Positions 47,671 through 58,454 of a stretch of 64,000 nucleotides of DNA are shown here, piece after piece (the stretch's first letter is position 1; every line of letters starts with the position of its first letter). Made by a program: the position numbers and the translations under genes. A model generated the notes under the pieces. That model saw only the letters and a program-made list of their open reading frames with translations, was not told the DNA's origin and did no database searches. The stretch is from the NCBI GenBank assembly GCA_027922465.2, contig BQMF02000370.1:124001-188000 (forward strand), given 5' to 3'. The DNA comes from Turritopsis dohrnii. Its lineage: Eukaryota > Cnidaria > Hydrozoa > Anthoathecata > Oceaniidae.

Positions 47671-48282
47671 TTAAGGGAAGAAATTGTTTGCGGAAGAAAT
47701 TTGTGCGGAACTTTTTTTTGCGGAATTTATTTTCACTCAAATCCGCAAAAATAAATTCCGCAAAATTTTCGAAATTTTTCATCCGCAAAAAGATTTACTC
47801 GGAAAAAAGTCGAGGTCATTGAACATCTAAGGACCCATTTATTACTCTTCGTCAATAACAATACAAGCAGCATCTGCACTTGCACTCTGTTGCTTTTACT
47901 TTGAGAAACGATGTCGGTGGAGGTATATATCACAGTTTTTATTGTTATTTGCACTTTTCCTTTATGGATGGGAAGTAGACCTAGACTGAGTAATATTCTG
48001 AACCTCCTCTGAACAAAGATAAGACCCAGCCACATCTGTTTGTTACAGTTAAGTATTCTTTTTTGATATTATAACTGTTATTCCGTAAATCTGCTCTTTC
48101 CATTCCAACTAAAGTATGTATAAAGTTTGTACCCAAGCACTGAATTAGGTGTTTCCTTACTTTCGATTTTATTAAATTTCTTGCATCCGCAAAAATTAAT
48201 TCCGCAGAATTTCTTTTGAAGTCGTCATCCGCAAAAATTTCTTCCGCAAACAATTTCTTCCGCAAACAATTTCTTCCCTTAA
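47671..48282. mobile_element. TTAA-flanked TIR element (MITE)
   Basis: TTAA at 47671-47674 and 48279-48282 flank 604 bp with inverted ends GGGAAGAAATTGTTTGCGGA (match extends through AAGAAATT). Subterminal regions repeat GCGGAA / TTCCGCAAA many times in both orientations. The TTAA duplication suggests mobilisation by a piggyBac-type transposase. The terminal sequence is unlike the piggyBac element at 4602, so a different source enzyme is needed. No coding capacity. Confidence 0.8.
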
Positions 48283-49700
48283 GGTAAGTGTGTGTAGTGA
48301 ACTTGCTACCAGAGATACTTTAAGTGTTGGTCTTTTGTTGAACCTCCTGGTAAATTGGATTAATTCATTCAGGCAGCAATGATGCCTGATTAACAATGAT
48401 GAGGAGCAATTTTCCCAATTCTGAATTCGAAAAGATTCCGATCAATGAGCTACATCCATACTCATTGGCAGAAGTGGCTTTTAGTTTGATTGACAGTATG
48501 GGTTGTGCAGTCAGTTTACAACAGTTGGGTTTGATTTGTGTTCCGAATTGACAAATATCAAAAGCACATTTAGCCGTCATTTTCTACATTTTTGTGCCAT
48601 TATGAAAAATATTTGAAGATCAGACAAAATTCAATACAAATTTTTTCCAAGAAAAATTTATATGAATTTTCATGAACTAAATTTTACCTTTTTCGGAATG
48701 ATAAATTGATTTTACTGAGTTTTATTGACTAACATTGACTCACCTGCAGTGTCTGATCTTAGCAGTTCAGGCCACCAAAATTTTTGAAAACCTCTGTTGT
48801 GGTGGCACGACTGGACAGGAGTAAAAAGTATATAAATTGCAAACCAAAAATCCTAAAGCCAATGATGTCAATGGCCCGGCATGACACCCGGATAAAATCT
48901 TAAGATTAGACACTCGCCTGCCACCATGAAATAGAGAAATTCAGTAACTAATTTCCCTTCAGGCATAATATTAGAGTTAAATTCACGATCCTGTAATTGA
49001 TGCTTCTATAAGATCTGAATTTTGTTAAATGGAATAAATTAGAATTGATTGGTGCGTTATACATAACCTTTTACATTTTTATTTTTAGTAATCAACAACT
49101 GCTTGGCATTAGATCTTCATGTAACTTCATCTGAGGACCAGTTAATTGGTAGAAACGAAAGTTCACCTGCGTGATTAACCAAACACGTAATCCTGTAAGA
49201 ACGTAAGCTGGAAGGTCTAACTTGTAAAACTGAAATTTGAAGCTTAAATAAAACCGAATAAAGTATCAAGTTGTTGTAGTTGTAATGCGCGTATGATTTC
49301 TGTTGATGGGTATCGAATTGTCGTATGTAGTTTATATGCTGCCACAAAAACTTCCCCACTAATAAGGAAAAGGATTTAATTGTTGTGGAAACGCATGGTT
49401 TTATTGAGATTTGGTTAAGGCGACTTCCGTTAGAAATACGCATTACGTATTACAAGTTATTCGGCTCTTGTGTTTTTTGTCTCGATGAGACATATGTAGA
49501 TCGGATATAAATTTAGTGGTAATAATCTGTATGCAATGTCGGGCTTCTTCGGTTAATATTCTTTCGAAGACTTAACTCCTTTGTGAAAATACTACATGCC
49601 CCTTTTTATTACGAGAGGTTTTTAATATGTCTGCATTGTTCTCCAACCGAATACGGGCTTACTCGGTACTAATCGAACTATTTTAGAATGCTAGTCATTT
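48283..49700. other. Spacer, no feature supported
   Basis: AT-rich sequence with only short chance frames. No repeat or exon recognised. Confidence 0.4.
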
Positions 49701-50012
49701 CTTTTTATTTATTTATTTACGAATGTTTACCCAGAATAGCCTCTTCAGTTCCTTAGGTACTGTTATCAATGAGGGTCCTGCGAAGGAGGTCCTAGAGCAT
49801 TTAAAGCCCCCATTTGGGCTACGGAGGCTGTAATGACAGGAACCGCTCTACTAGACAACCACCTTAGACATCATTCCTACTCTCTTGCTGAGTACTAAGC
49901 AGAGAGGAATGATTCGCACTGTTATAGTCGCTGGCATGACTCGGTCGGGGATTGAACCCGCGACCTCCCGAACAGGAAGCGAGCACTCTACCACAAGGCT
50001 ACCAGTCGGGCC
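49701..50012 (-). mobile_element. tRNA-derived SINE S1, copy 1
   Basis: Read on the minus strand: tRNA-like head with GTAGCCTTGTGGTAGAGTG (A box) and CGCGGGTTCAATCCC (B box), a conserved body (GCCCAAATGGGGGCTTTAAA, GACCTCCTTCGCAGGACCCT, GAAGAGGCTATTCTGGGTAA) and an AAATAAAT tail. Copy 2 is at 62366-62675. Transcription by RNA polymerase III and mobilisation by a LINE partner are known for this class. Confidence 0.88.
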
Positions 50013-50529
50013 TTTTGTAAAGTGATTATGATCTTTTAGATTTTTGAGCATACATTTCGCGCTGATCTTAACGCCTAGGGCCTCTTGTATTTCTTGTTTT
50101 CGTCATTTTGCAGTATAGTTATAAGAACACCATATCCTTCTTGTTTTTTTTTTGAAAAAAAACAAAACACGAGAAATCTTCTTCAGAATGAAACTGGTGT
50201 GAACGCGTGCATTTAAAACTGGATTTAAATCAAAACAAGTTTTAATAAAACTTGTTTAAAATAAACAGGTTTTGTTGGTGTGAATGGGGTATAATTTTCA
50301 ATAATAACATATTGCATTTAATTTAAATCGTCCAAAGACACGGGGGAAAACCTTGAATAAATAAATACTCGAAGCTTTTATTTAATTAACAATTGTAATG
50401 CGGTCAAGACTTCACTGCGAAACGTTGAATAACTCAAAAATTGGCTCATATTTTTCATAAAGTAACATCTGTCATTTAGTGCAAGAAACGTGTGAGCAAC
50501 GTGCAGTCTGCGAACCAACAGGTAAGAAG

Positions 50530-50693
50530 TGTGTTCATCCAACAATTTGAAGCAACAAACTTCTCAGTTAAAGCTTTTTAAAATAGTTTGAAAGAGCGAG
50601 GCATAGACTGAAGCTAACCCTCACTAACCCAAACAAATTTTACAAGGTTTACACCATGAAGTTTTGATGCTTTCAAATTGTTAAATGAACTAT
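50530..50693. mobile_element. Short TIR element (family P2), copy 2
   Basis: Inverted copy of 30869-31030: AACAATTTGAAGCAACAAA at the left, TGATGCTTTCAAATTGTTAA at the right, with the shared centre GCGAGGCATAGACTGAAGC. Confidence 0.65.
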
Positions 50694-50809
50694 TGTAAGA
50701 ATAGATATTGTTTTAAAACACGTATTACTTTAATACACGAATATAACTAGACATGTAATTAAAGCGAATGACCTAGCTCCCGTTAATTTATCACGCGTTA
50801 ATTTTGTGC

Positions 50810-51345
50810 TTTGTTAATAGACCTTATCCGATTATTTCTGTTTAAACATCGTGTTATAGCCAAGCCTCTAAGTTTCGCCTCTTTTTCAAACTCTTAATTA
50901 CTTCTAATTATTCTACAGTGGCACTGAAAAGACGTGTAACTATTACTTGTGCAGCAATGGTGTAGTGGTTAGTACCTTTGAGTGCGACCGGTGTTCGAGT
51001 CCAGTCATTTATCTCAATACACCACTCCGATGCGCTTTAAAAGTAGCGTATCAGCCCATTAGGAGCCATGGACTGACTGCACACTGGCCTTTGGGCAAGT
51101 TAGAGCAATGCTATACGTATCTCTGGCGGTTAAACAACTAATAGTTGCAAGTCGGCGGGCGGAAGAACCAACCATTACGGATGGAAGCCCAAGGACTAAA
51201 AACTCCCGTTACTTACTTACATACTTACTGAAAACATTTACAGTTAGAAAAACAACAAAAACATAGAAACGAGGCGAAACTTAATAACTAAGCATTAATT
51301 CGTCATTTAAACAAATTCGGGAAAGGAGTATTTCCCCTCCGTTAA
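50810..51345. mobile_element. Foldback element interrupted by SINE S2
   Basis: Arm at 50810-50885 (GACCTTATCCGATTATTTCT, CTAAGTTTCGCCTC) is matched in inverted form at 51262-51345 (GAGGCGAAACTTAATAAC, AAATTCGGGAAAGGAG). The SINE at 50946-51235 lies between, probably inserted into the centre. Confidence 0.5.
50946..51235 (+). mobile_element. tRNA-derived SINE S2
   Basis: tRNA-like head with ATGGTGTAGTGGTTAGTACC (A-box region) and GGTGTTCGAGTCC (B box), then an unrelated body and a TTACTTACTTACATACTTAC tail built of ACTT units. A single copy in the window, different from S1 and the tRNA-Asn SINEs. Confidence 0.75.
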
Positions 51346-51435
51346 TTAATGTAGGCGTTAAAAAAAACCTCCGTTAATTATTAAACTTCGCCACGCCAAA
51401 GTTATGATAGAGTTGTATGACTATCTAAAGACTGA

Positions 51436-51540
51436 AGAAAGATTATCAAATCTGGTTGGAAAGCCGCAGGCATTGCCGAGTATCTTGAAGAAGCTCGTAA
51501 AAACCAGAAGAACCCCATCAAGGACAATCCTTTCCGATAG
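51436..51540 (+). pseudogene. DDE-type transposase C-terminal fragment (probable)
   Basis: Open stretch ending in TAG that encodes SGWKAAGIAEYLEEARKN followed by PIKDNPFR. A W..AGI segment near the C-terminus is common in Tigger/pogo-like DDE transposases. Upstream in the same frame is a stop, and a more upstream part (51401-51450) reads in another frame, so it is frameshifted. The family assignment is tentative. Confidence 0.4.
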
Positions 51541-51939
51541 ATAACACTTGATCTGATTTTACCTTTATGTTTAGAATATGATATATCATTGTAGATTTTT
51601 TCAGACAAAGTTAAACATAAAACTGCATTGGAAATGTTTTATTGTTTCCTTACTTTTCTTCTGGTTTTGTTTATCGCAGAAACTTGAACTTTTTTGAAAA
51701 AATTCGTGTTAATTAAGGACCATTCAAGAATTTTAAAAGTGCCAAGTCGCGTTAATTATCACACACTTTAAGGTCTAACCTCGTCCTTCGAGTTAATGTT
51801 TGATCGCATAAATTTCAAGTCCGTTGAATACTTGACCAGTTATATTTGTGTAAAAAGGTATTTTCTCGATAATTCCTGGAAATTCCTATATAAAATATTA
51901 ATGATCGAGTTATTTTTCATGGACAATACTTAAGAGGTA

Positions 51940-52279
51940 AAGTCTATGTCAACCGATTTGGCAGTTCGAACATTTTTTATGATTACTAAGTCAAAATAAA
52001 TGATTTTAAAATAATTTTTTTGCATCGTCAAGAGCACAAAAAGCACAATATTATAAACGACTTTTTGGGAAATAATATTAAAATTTTAGCGTTAAAATTT
52101 GCGTTAGAAAAAAAGCAACTTCTTTTCTAGCACACCAAAAGCGTTGAAACTTACACAGGAGCGAGATCAATTTTTCACAAAGAAGTATACAAAATTTTAT
52201 AAAAAAATCTTTATTCTATCGGAAGTTCTCAGCCCAAATATGGGACCCGGTAGAGCCCTAACAATATCTGATATTTTGT
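51940..52279 (+). repeat. Left TIR of the large element
   Basis: Inverted match to 55018-55357. Chance open frames across it (such as 52144-52443) are not genes, because the same bases appear inverted at the other end. Confidence 0.85.
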
Positions 52280-52782
52280 TTACATCAAATGTTGAGGTTT
52301 TAGAAAATCAATTGAACTTTTATGTTTTTAAATATCAATTTGGGGGTCTCAGCGCAAAGATAAAATTAATAAAATATTTGAATGAATACATTATTTTAAA
52401 ACACATTAAAAACATATATCTTTTTCAACGAAGTTTTTCGTAACGTAGTTGCATTATCAAGTCAAAATTTGAATGGACTGAGTGATTTGAAACAATAAGC
52501 ACGTTACGTGTTAATCGACCATTAAAAATTTTATTACATTTTTCCAAGACATTTTCCTGATTTTTTCAAAAAACACTTTTTCATTTTTCACGTAAATATA
52601 CTAGCCGAAAGAACTTGAAAATGGCTTTCCATTCATGTAAAAATTATTTTGGTATATTCATTTGAAAAAATAGCTTTTAAATTTTCGTTTCAAACATTAT
52701 GAAACACACTGTACCATGAGGTGTCAATTCTCTAACCGCCTATTGTTAATTCCCTTTTGTTTAAGAGTGCTTAAACCTCTAG

Positions 52783-52893
52783 CATTGGTTGAAGATTCAA
52801 CCAACGGAAAAATTCATAATTGAATTGGGTAATGAATCTGATGACAGCGACACAGACGATGATGTTGATTATGAAAGCGATTTTTTTGGATAA
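52783..52893 (+). pseudogene. Possible terminal exon of the element's lost gene
   Basis: Preceded by TTAAACCTCTAG (acceptor-like), it encodes HWLKIQPTEKFIIELGNESD followed by an acidic tail ending ESDFFG and TAA. Codon-like composition and an acidic end resemble transposase C-termini, but no family is recognised and no upstream exon is found. Confidence 0.35.
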
Positions 52894-54377
52894 GTATTTG
52901 TAAAACTTAAGTGTCATACGCAAAGACAAACACACTGAAATTTTTTTGCCATCCATTTTTTTTTTTTTAATCCGTACATCTAATTGTCTAAAGAATTCCC
53001 TTGCCTCTCTTAAATACATGATACATGTATCTACAGTGTGTATCAAAATGTCTTATCCACCAACTTTCAAGGCGTATATTTCATTACATGTCTGATAAAA
53101 TATTGTGAATTTTATATCACAAGAAAGAGCTTTTCATGCTCTATCCGTTAATATAAAATGGTTACCAAAATATTTGTTCTTCGAAAAGATATTGAAGAAA
53201 AACTCAACGATTTGGCTCATTAAATTCTTAAAAGTCAATTAACTGACATGCTAATGACTTTTTAATGGTGTAATTTTCTTTTGTTGTGCCGATGAACCTT
53301 CAACTAATTTTTTACTGTGTGATGCTTTTTAATTTTTTTATTGTGTTTACAAATGGCCTTCATTGAAAAAGAGTTAATTGACTTTTAAGAATTTAATGAA
53401 CCAAATCGTTGGGTTTTTTTTGGATTTCTGCGAAAGCAAGAAATACCTTACAACCGGCTTTGGTTTTTCTTTTTCATACTGTCCAAACCTAGCGGTTTTT
53501 TGAAATTTCGTGCGTGCATTTACATGAAACCAAAGCCCCGTGCATTACATGTCAGCGAAAGATTTACAAAAGTTTCTTTGATCACTATTAAATGGATTTT
53601 AAAGAAGATATACATATTTTAAGGTGACAACAGAAAATATATAGAAGAAACTTATAATTATCTTGGACTGTGATCATTCTTTTCTAACTAAAAAGAAGTT
53701 CTCAACGTTTTGTAAACAGAAGAGTCAAAAGAGCTAATTAAGGTAGAAAGTGCGTTTTCTTTGATATTTTATCACTTAATTGATGAAGGAATAGATATTA
53801 ATCAAATAGGTCTACATAAAACTGGGACTTTTAGTTACTTGTGGTACTGATTCAATGTACTTTCGCACTTGAAAATAGATATGTTTTTCGTGTCAGTAAA
53901 GCACAGATCAGACTTTCTTATTACTTTCTACGTTTGTTAGCTATCTGTTCTGTCTTTGAACATCAGGTTTTCAAAAATCGAGTTAAAAAAAAGGAAGTTA
54001 TCTGTTTGAATTCATTTTCGGTTTCAAGAAATTATAATTCAAACATACATGTGTTTTTCGAAGAAACTAGTTTTTTTTTCTACATAAGCTCTTATAAAAA
54101 AAACGTACGTTATAAACAGCTCATGCATGTATAATTCTTTTGTCTAATGAATTAAATTGCTGGTGTGCTACAATAAGACCCTATTTACACGAGTTAGTAA
54201 TTTTAAACAGTATTATCGTTTATGCCTGTTTTCCACCAGTAAGATATTTCAAGAAATAACGTTTACAGAACTTTTAAGAACTTTAAGTAAAATTTAGAAA
54301 GTATTCTTGTGGCAAGTACTTTTGCTGTTACCGTTTTGCGCCACCTGGCTCTTGTTTATATCTATTCTGACGTTCAT

Positions 54378-54496
54378 GACTTCCGTGGCTCAGTTGGTTA
54401 GTATAGTCAACTGTTAACCGAAGGGTCGGTGGTTCGACCCCATGTAGATGTTCTGAAGTCTTTTTCGAATTTTTAAATATGTCATAAAATATTTCG
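54378..54496 (+). mobile_element. tRNA-Asn-derived SINE, copy A
   Basis: Head CCGTGGCTCAGTTGGTTAG with anticodon loop ACTGTTAACC (GTT, Asn) and T-arm GGTGGTTCGACCCC. It is followed by a body shared with copy B (GTCTTTTTCGAA.., ATGTCATAA). The acceptor ends do not pair, so it is not a working tRNA. Confidence 0.7.
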
Positions 54497-54604
54497 ATTT
54501 TGGATTTTTGCAAAAGCAAGAAATACATTACAACCGGCTTTGGTTTCTCTCTTCCGTTTTTTTGTTACTGTCTAAACCTAGCGGTTTTTACATTACAGTT
54601 ACAT

Positions 54605-54735
54605 GTAGTTCTGTGGCGCAGTTGGCTAGTTACTCGGCTGTTAACCGAAAGGTCGGTGGTTCGAACCCACTTAGATCGACATGTTTTTGTCGAATTTCAT
54701 AAATGTCATAACATTTTTCATTTTTCATGCTTCAA
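54605..54735 (+). mobile_element. tRNA-Asn-derived SINE, copy B
   Basis: Head CTGTGGCGCAGTTGGCTAG, anticodon GTT at 54640-54642 within GGCTGTTAACCGAA, T-arm GGTCGGTGGTTCGAACCC. Body TTTTTGTCGAATTTCATAA resembles copy A. Closer to a genuine tRNA-Asn than copy A, but the acceptor stem does not close. Confidence 0.72.
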
Positions 54736-55017
54736 CAGATTTTGCAGAAATCTTTCTGCCCGTAAGGGCATCTTGTTTCAATATCTTTTCGAAGAACAAA
54801 TATTTTGGCAAACATTTTATATTATTGGATAGAGCATGAAAAGCTCTTTCTTGTGATATAAAATTCACAATATTTTATCAGACATATAATGAGATATACG
54901 CCTTGAAAGTTGGTGGATAAGACATTTTGATACACACTGTATAAAATATTTAATTGCCTTTAATCGACCAAATAATTATTAAAGGCAGTCATAAATAATC
55001 TAACCCCCGGTTTATGG

Positions 55018-55357
55018 CAAAATATCAGATATTGTTAGGGCTCTACCGGGTCCCATATTTGGGCTGAGAACTTCCGATAGAATAAAGATTTTTTTATAAA
55101 ATTTTGTATACTTCTTTGTGAAAAATTGATCTCGCTCCTGTGTAAGTTTCAACGCTTTTGGTGTGCTAGAAAAGAAGTTGCTTTTTTTCTAACGCAAATT
55201 TTAACGCTAAAATTTTAATATTATTTCCCAAAAAGTCGTTTATAATATTGTGCTTTTTGTGCTCTTGACGATGCGAAAAATTTTATTTTAAAATCACTTA
55301 TTTTGACTTAGTAATCATAAAAAATGTTCGAACTGCCAAATCGGCTGACATAGACTT
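55018..55357 (-). repeat. Right TIR of the large element
   Basis: Inverted match to 51940-52279. Confidence 0.85.
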
Positions 55358-56034
55358 TAGTTTATACTGTCGAACTTTTGCCATGTCTAACGTAAATCAA
55401 ATGACCTGCGATTAGATATTGTCAATACTTTTACTAGATATTGTCAATATCATATTGTCAATAGATTGGATATTGTCAATACTTTTTTTTGAATGTAAGA
55501 TTTATTAACGTGTGCGAAACATTGGCTTTGTTGAAATGAAAGCGATAAAAAATTGTTATGTGACTGTTTTTGTTTTCGCAAATTGATCTTACTGTTGAAC
55601 ATCTTAATTGATCGTTAAGAAATCAATGAGTTTTTCCAAACTTATTTTTTCGATTTTCTTTTCTTCTACTTTTCCATTTCCTACAAAAATTACATCACAA
55701 GAAAGACCGAAAAATAAGGATTCCATCGATATAAAATTTATAAGAATTGATTGGATATTTCCTTCAAAAACCGCGATAATATTTTTTGATTTCAATTTTT
55801 TGAAACTCGCTGCAATTATTATCTTTATTTATTTTCCAATTCAATTTATTTCTATTTTTATTCAACACCCTCTGGAGGTTTACATTAAAATTCAAAACTT
55901 ATTTTGTTGTGAAGTTGTTTTTTGGTCGACAGTGTTACTTGTCTCTAGTCTCACTTCCCCAGACTTAAAATGGAATTCACGATAAATTTAGATAAAGGGG
56001 AAATTGACAGTTGGACAATTGACATTTGTCTCTC

Positions 56035-56126
56035 CAACCTCGAACCCAGGGTCTCTTGCCTTTTCGATATACGGATGGCGTCGTATCCGTATATCGAAAA
56101 GGCAAGAGACCCTGGGTTCGAGGTTG
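56035..56126. repeat. Perfect palindrome, 42-bp arms, 8-bp loop
   Basis: Left arm 56035-56076 and right arm 56085-56126 are exact inverted copies around GGCGTCGT. The arm contains CTCTTGCCTTTTCGATATAC; the right arm includes GACCCTGGGTTCGAGG, which resembles a tRNA T-arm (B box). The arms show no mismatch, unlike every other foldback in the window. Confidence 0.92.
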
Positions 56127-56204
56127 ACGTCTCTCAATAATTTCATTATTTTAAAGTGCTTATAACTTTTAAAACAATTGACGAAAAATTCTGGAAAATA
56201 GGTA

Positions 56205-56431
56205 AACTGAATGTCTTATCCATCAACTTTAAAGGCGTATATTTCATTACATGTCTGATAAAATGTTGTGAATTTTATATCACAAGAAAGACCTTTTCAT
56301 GCTGTATCCATTAATATAAAATGTTTGCCAAAATATTTGCTGTTCGAAAAGATATTGAAGAAAAACTCAACGATTTGGTTCATTAAATTCTTAAAAGTCA
56401 ATTAACTGATAAGGCATTTCAATACACACTG
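56205..56431. mobile_element. Short copy of the nested TIR element family
   Basis: Shares ATGTCTTATCC, GGCGTATATTTCATTACATG and TTCGAAAAGATATTGAAG with 53034-53215, and ends TTTCAATACACACTG before TA. The left terminus is degraded. Confidence 0.7.
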
Positions 56432-56894
56432 TAGGAGCAATAATTGAAAATTGACGACGAGAAAAACTTTAATTACTCATGAGACATTTTTGAACTGTTC
56501 CGACCCAACATTTACCTCGGAGATTGATGATCTGTTTTTGTATCAGAAGGAACATCATTGGTTTCACACTTTTTTTGATTGTCCGTGTGAAGTTTCTAAT
56601 GACTTTGTTGGGATTTATTCAAGAACAAAGTTGAATATCAATCCCCACAAATCAAACCAAAAAAAAAGTGAAGGAGTCCAATGTTACGATATTTCTTTTC
56701 AATCTTAAGTGTCGATTAGGTTACTAGCACGATTTCCTTTTCTACTCGAAATGACTAATTTCTCCTCCACAGATTTTGACTGACCTCTAGCTACCCCTCT
56801 GCAAATGTATATCAAATATAGTTTCGTGTAAACAAAACATGATTTCTATGAATTTTGTTAATTGCACTTACCATATTTTTTCGAATAGAAGAAG

Positions 56895-56985
56895 TCACCC
56901 TCAAATAAAAGCCACCCTCAAATAAAAACCACCCTCAAATAACAGCCTCTTTCAAATAAAAGCCACCCTCGAAACTACAATTTTT
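56895..56985 (+). repeat. Short tandem of CACCCTCAAATAAAAGC units
   Basis: About five imperfect units of 17-20 bp. The theme resembles the interior of elements near 59392 and 63752 (rows of AATAAAAGCCACCCTC). Confidence 0.7.
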
Positions 56986-57281
56986 TTTAAAAAAGGGAGC
57001 AATTAGAAGTCGCGTCTTCTATCCGAGAAAATATATGAGAAGAAAAAAGTTATTTCAACTGTTAGATTTTATTTTATATTAGAGTCACGTAAATCTTTAT
57101 ACTAACATTGCTAAAGTGTATAAATTATTTTGGCGAGCAGTATATACTACGTTCTCTCAAATGTTGCTAAAGTAATTCCCTGTAAATTCGTAAAAGAAAG
57201 GTTGCCCATGGAATACATTCGATGAGTTTCACTTTGTAGAGATCCTTTCTTATATATTAGGTTCTTTCTGGCTACGTCCAA

Positions 57282-57998
57282 ATGAATAGCTCATCGCGTA
57301 ATACAAAGAGATTCAAACGCGTCAGTCTGAGCGTGATCGCTACCAATGGCTTCAGATCCACCACTGCCGATCGCCGCTATTCGTTGCCTGAGCGCAAAAA
57401 TTCGTTGACTGAATTTTTGAATTTACAACAGGGCAGCTCATACTCTCTATTTTCGAACTCTTCCAACATTCAGGAACTGCCACCGATGTCCGACACCATG
57501 CAGGCGGTACGACAATTATTGTTAGAGGAAAATAAAAAATTAAACAGCGAGAGTGAGACCATGCCTCTTATAAGCTCACACAAAAACGAACACAGTGGTT
57601 GCACGGACATTTTACCAGCATTACCTGTAACCTCTTTAAAACAACAAAGAAGCAGACGTAAATCTGTGGCAGATATTTGCTATACCTCACAAGACACACC
57701 CTTGTTTAATTTATCTGACAGAGCTCGTCCTGATTCATCGTGGTCCAATCTCAGCATTAAATCCGATTCCTATTTAAGCCGTGAATCGGTTTTGTCAAGC
57801 GATTTATCGGCTTGTTCTTCAACATCCGATTTGAGCGTCCGATCTCGAGGAAGTAGCATCTCAATTTCGCCGTCCACGTCTCGACGAAATTCATCTCCTT
57901 CTTCTGCAAAGACAGAAGAGCTGATTCGGAGAAATCGCCTCCTAGGTGAGAAGATAGCAACATATAGAAAGAGAGATAGACGGCTAAGCCTGATGTAA
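57282..57998 (+). CDS. Serine-rich protein with repeated R-R-x-S motifs, family unknown
   Basis: One open frame of 238 codons, clearly less AT-rich than its surroundings and longer than any other unassigned frame. The sequence is low in hydrophobic segments and very rich in serine, with no signal peptide or membrane helix; probably cytoplasmic or nuclear and largely disordered. It carries repeated basophilic-kinase/14-3-3 type motifs: KRVSLS, RRYSLPE, RRKSVAD, RRNSSPS and RRLSLM, the last at the C-terminus. A short helical stretch near the end (AKTEELIRRNRLLGEKIATY) could be a coiled coil. The ATG has TTATATAT about 30 bases upstream and also TATATTAG, which could be a splice acceptor for an upstream exon. 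AATAAA follows at 58239. I do not recognise a family. Confidence 0.7.
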   Translation: MNSSSRNTKRFKRVSLSVIATNGFRSTTADRRYSLPERKNSLTEFLNLQQGSSYSLFSNSSNIQELPPMSDTMQAVRQLLLEENKKLNSESETMPLISSHKNEHSGCTDILPALPVTSLKQQRSRRKSVADICYTSQDTPLFNLSDRARPDSSWSNLSIKSDSYLSRESVLSSDLSACSSTSDLSVRSRGSSISISPSTSRRNSSPSSAKTEELIRRNRLLGEKIATYRKRDRRLSLM

Positions 57999-58238
57999 TA
58001 TTTTTTCTTGTGCATGTTATATAACAAACAGATTCTCTTATTGGTACTAAATTCCAAAAGGTAAATGATAATGCATTCAAAGACAGCCGAACGGTACGTT
58101 GCAACACGTTATTGAAAATTGACGTCATAAAAAGCTGCCGTCATAACAGTTTGCCGTTGAGTTTCACGATCCGTCAGAAGGTCAATGAAAAAGGAAAATC
58201 TTGTATATATTTTCGATTTTGGGTGTTGACCCTTTCGA

Positions 58239-58244
58239 ATAAAC
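58239..58244 (+). terminator. Candidate poly(A) signal for the serine-rich gene
   Basis: AATAAA 240 bases after the stop; a second AATAAA lies at about 58262. Confidence 0.5.
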
Positions 58245-58454
58245 GCCTTTGATGTATATATAATAAATATGAATAATTCTTCTTAGCCGAAAGGACTGTT
58301 AAATTTGAAGTGTTTTTTCTATTATCTCTCAACAAGAAATGTTTTTGTGAAAATTGACAAAGTTGTTTTTGAAAGAATAAGGGAAATGTGTTGGGGAAAT
58401 GTCATGAAACTTTCTTTAGTAATCAACCATTAAAAATTTAATTCTATTTCCCCA

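Larger units (their letters stand above)
53032..54941. mobile_element. Nested TA-flanked TIR element
   Basis: TA at 53032-53033 and 54940-54941. Inverted ends start CAGTGTGTATCAAAATGTC and match for about 170 bp at each side. A CAGTG start next to TA is typical of Tc1/mariner-type elements. The interior shows two direct copies of a ~110-bp block (53413-53520 and 54497-54600, shared CTACAACCGGCTTTGG-like core TACAACCGGCTTTGG) and two tRNA-Asn SINEs. No transposase seen. A short relative is at 56205-56431. Confidence 0.78.
51938..55359. mobile_element. Large TIR element with ~340-bp inverted repeats, TA-flanked
   Basis: TA at 51938-51939 and 55358-55359 flank 3,418 bp. The terminal inverted repeats are 51940-52279 and 55018-55357, nearly identical, starting AAGTCTATGTC (right end GACATAGACTT). 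The interior holds a possible terminal coding exon (52783-52893) and a second complete TIR element (53034-54939) that in turn carries SINEs. Long TIRs and a TA target suggest a Tc1/mariner-superfamily relative or another TA-specific family; no transposase core remains. Confidence 0.8.

Noticed and set aside
48196..48396. Minus-strand frame near the TTAA element
   Set aside because: Runs over the right TIR and its GCGGAA repeats; not a gene.
49851..50051. 66-codon minus-strand frame
   Set aside because: Lies entirely in the tRNA-derived SINE S1.
52144..52443. 99-codon frame
   Set aside because: Overlaps the left 340-bp TIR, which recurs inverted at 55018-55357, so the frame is a by-product of the repeat.
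54605..54680. Functional tRNA-Asn gene
   Set aside because: Anticodon and T-arm are good, but the acceptor stem does not pair and a SINE body shared with copy A follows.
55608..55985. 125-codon frame with opposite-strand frame
   Set aside because: AT-rich, F/I/K-dominated composition typical of chance frames; no recognisable domain.
56451..56708. 85-codon frame after the short TIR element
   Set aside because: Somewhat protein-like, but no family, no splice evidence and no upstream start context; not strong enough to annotate.
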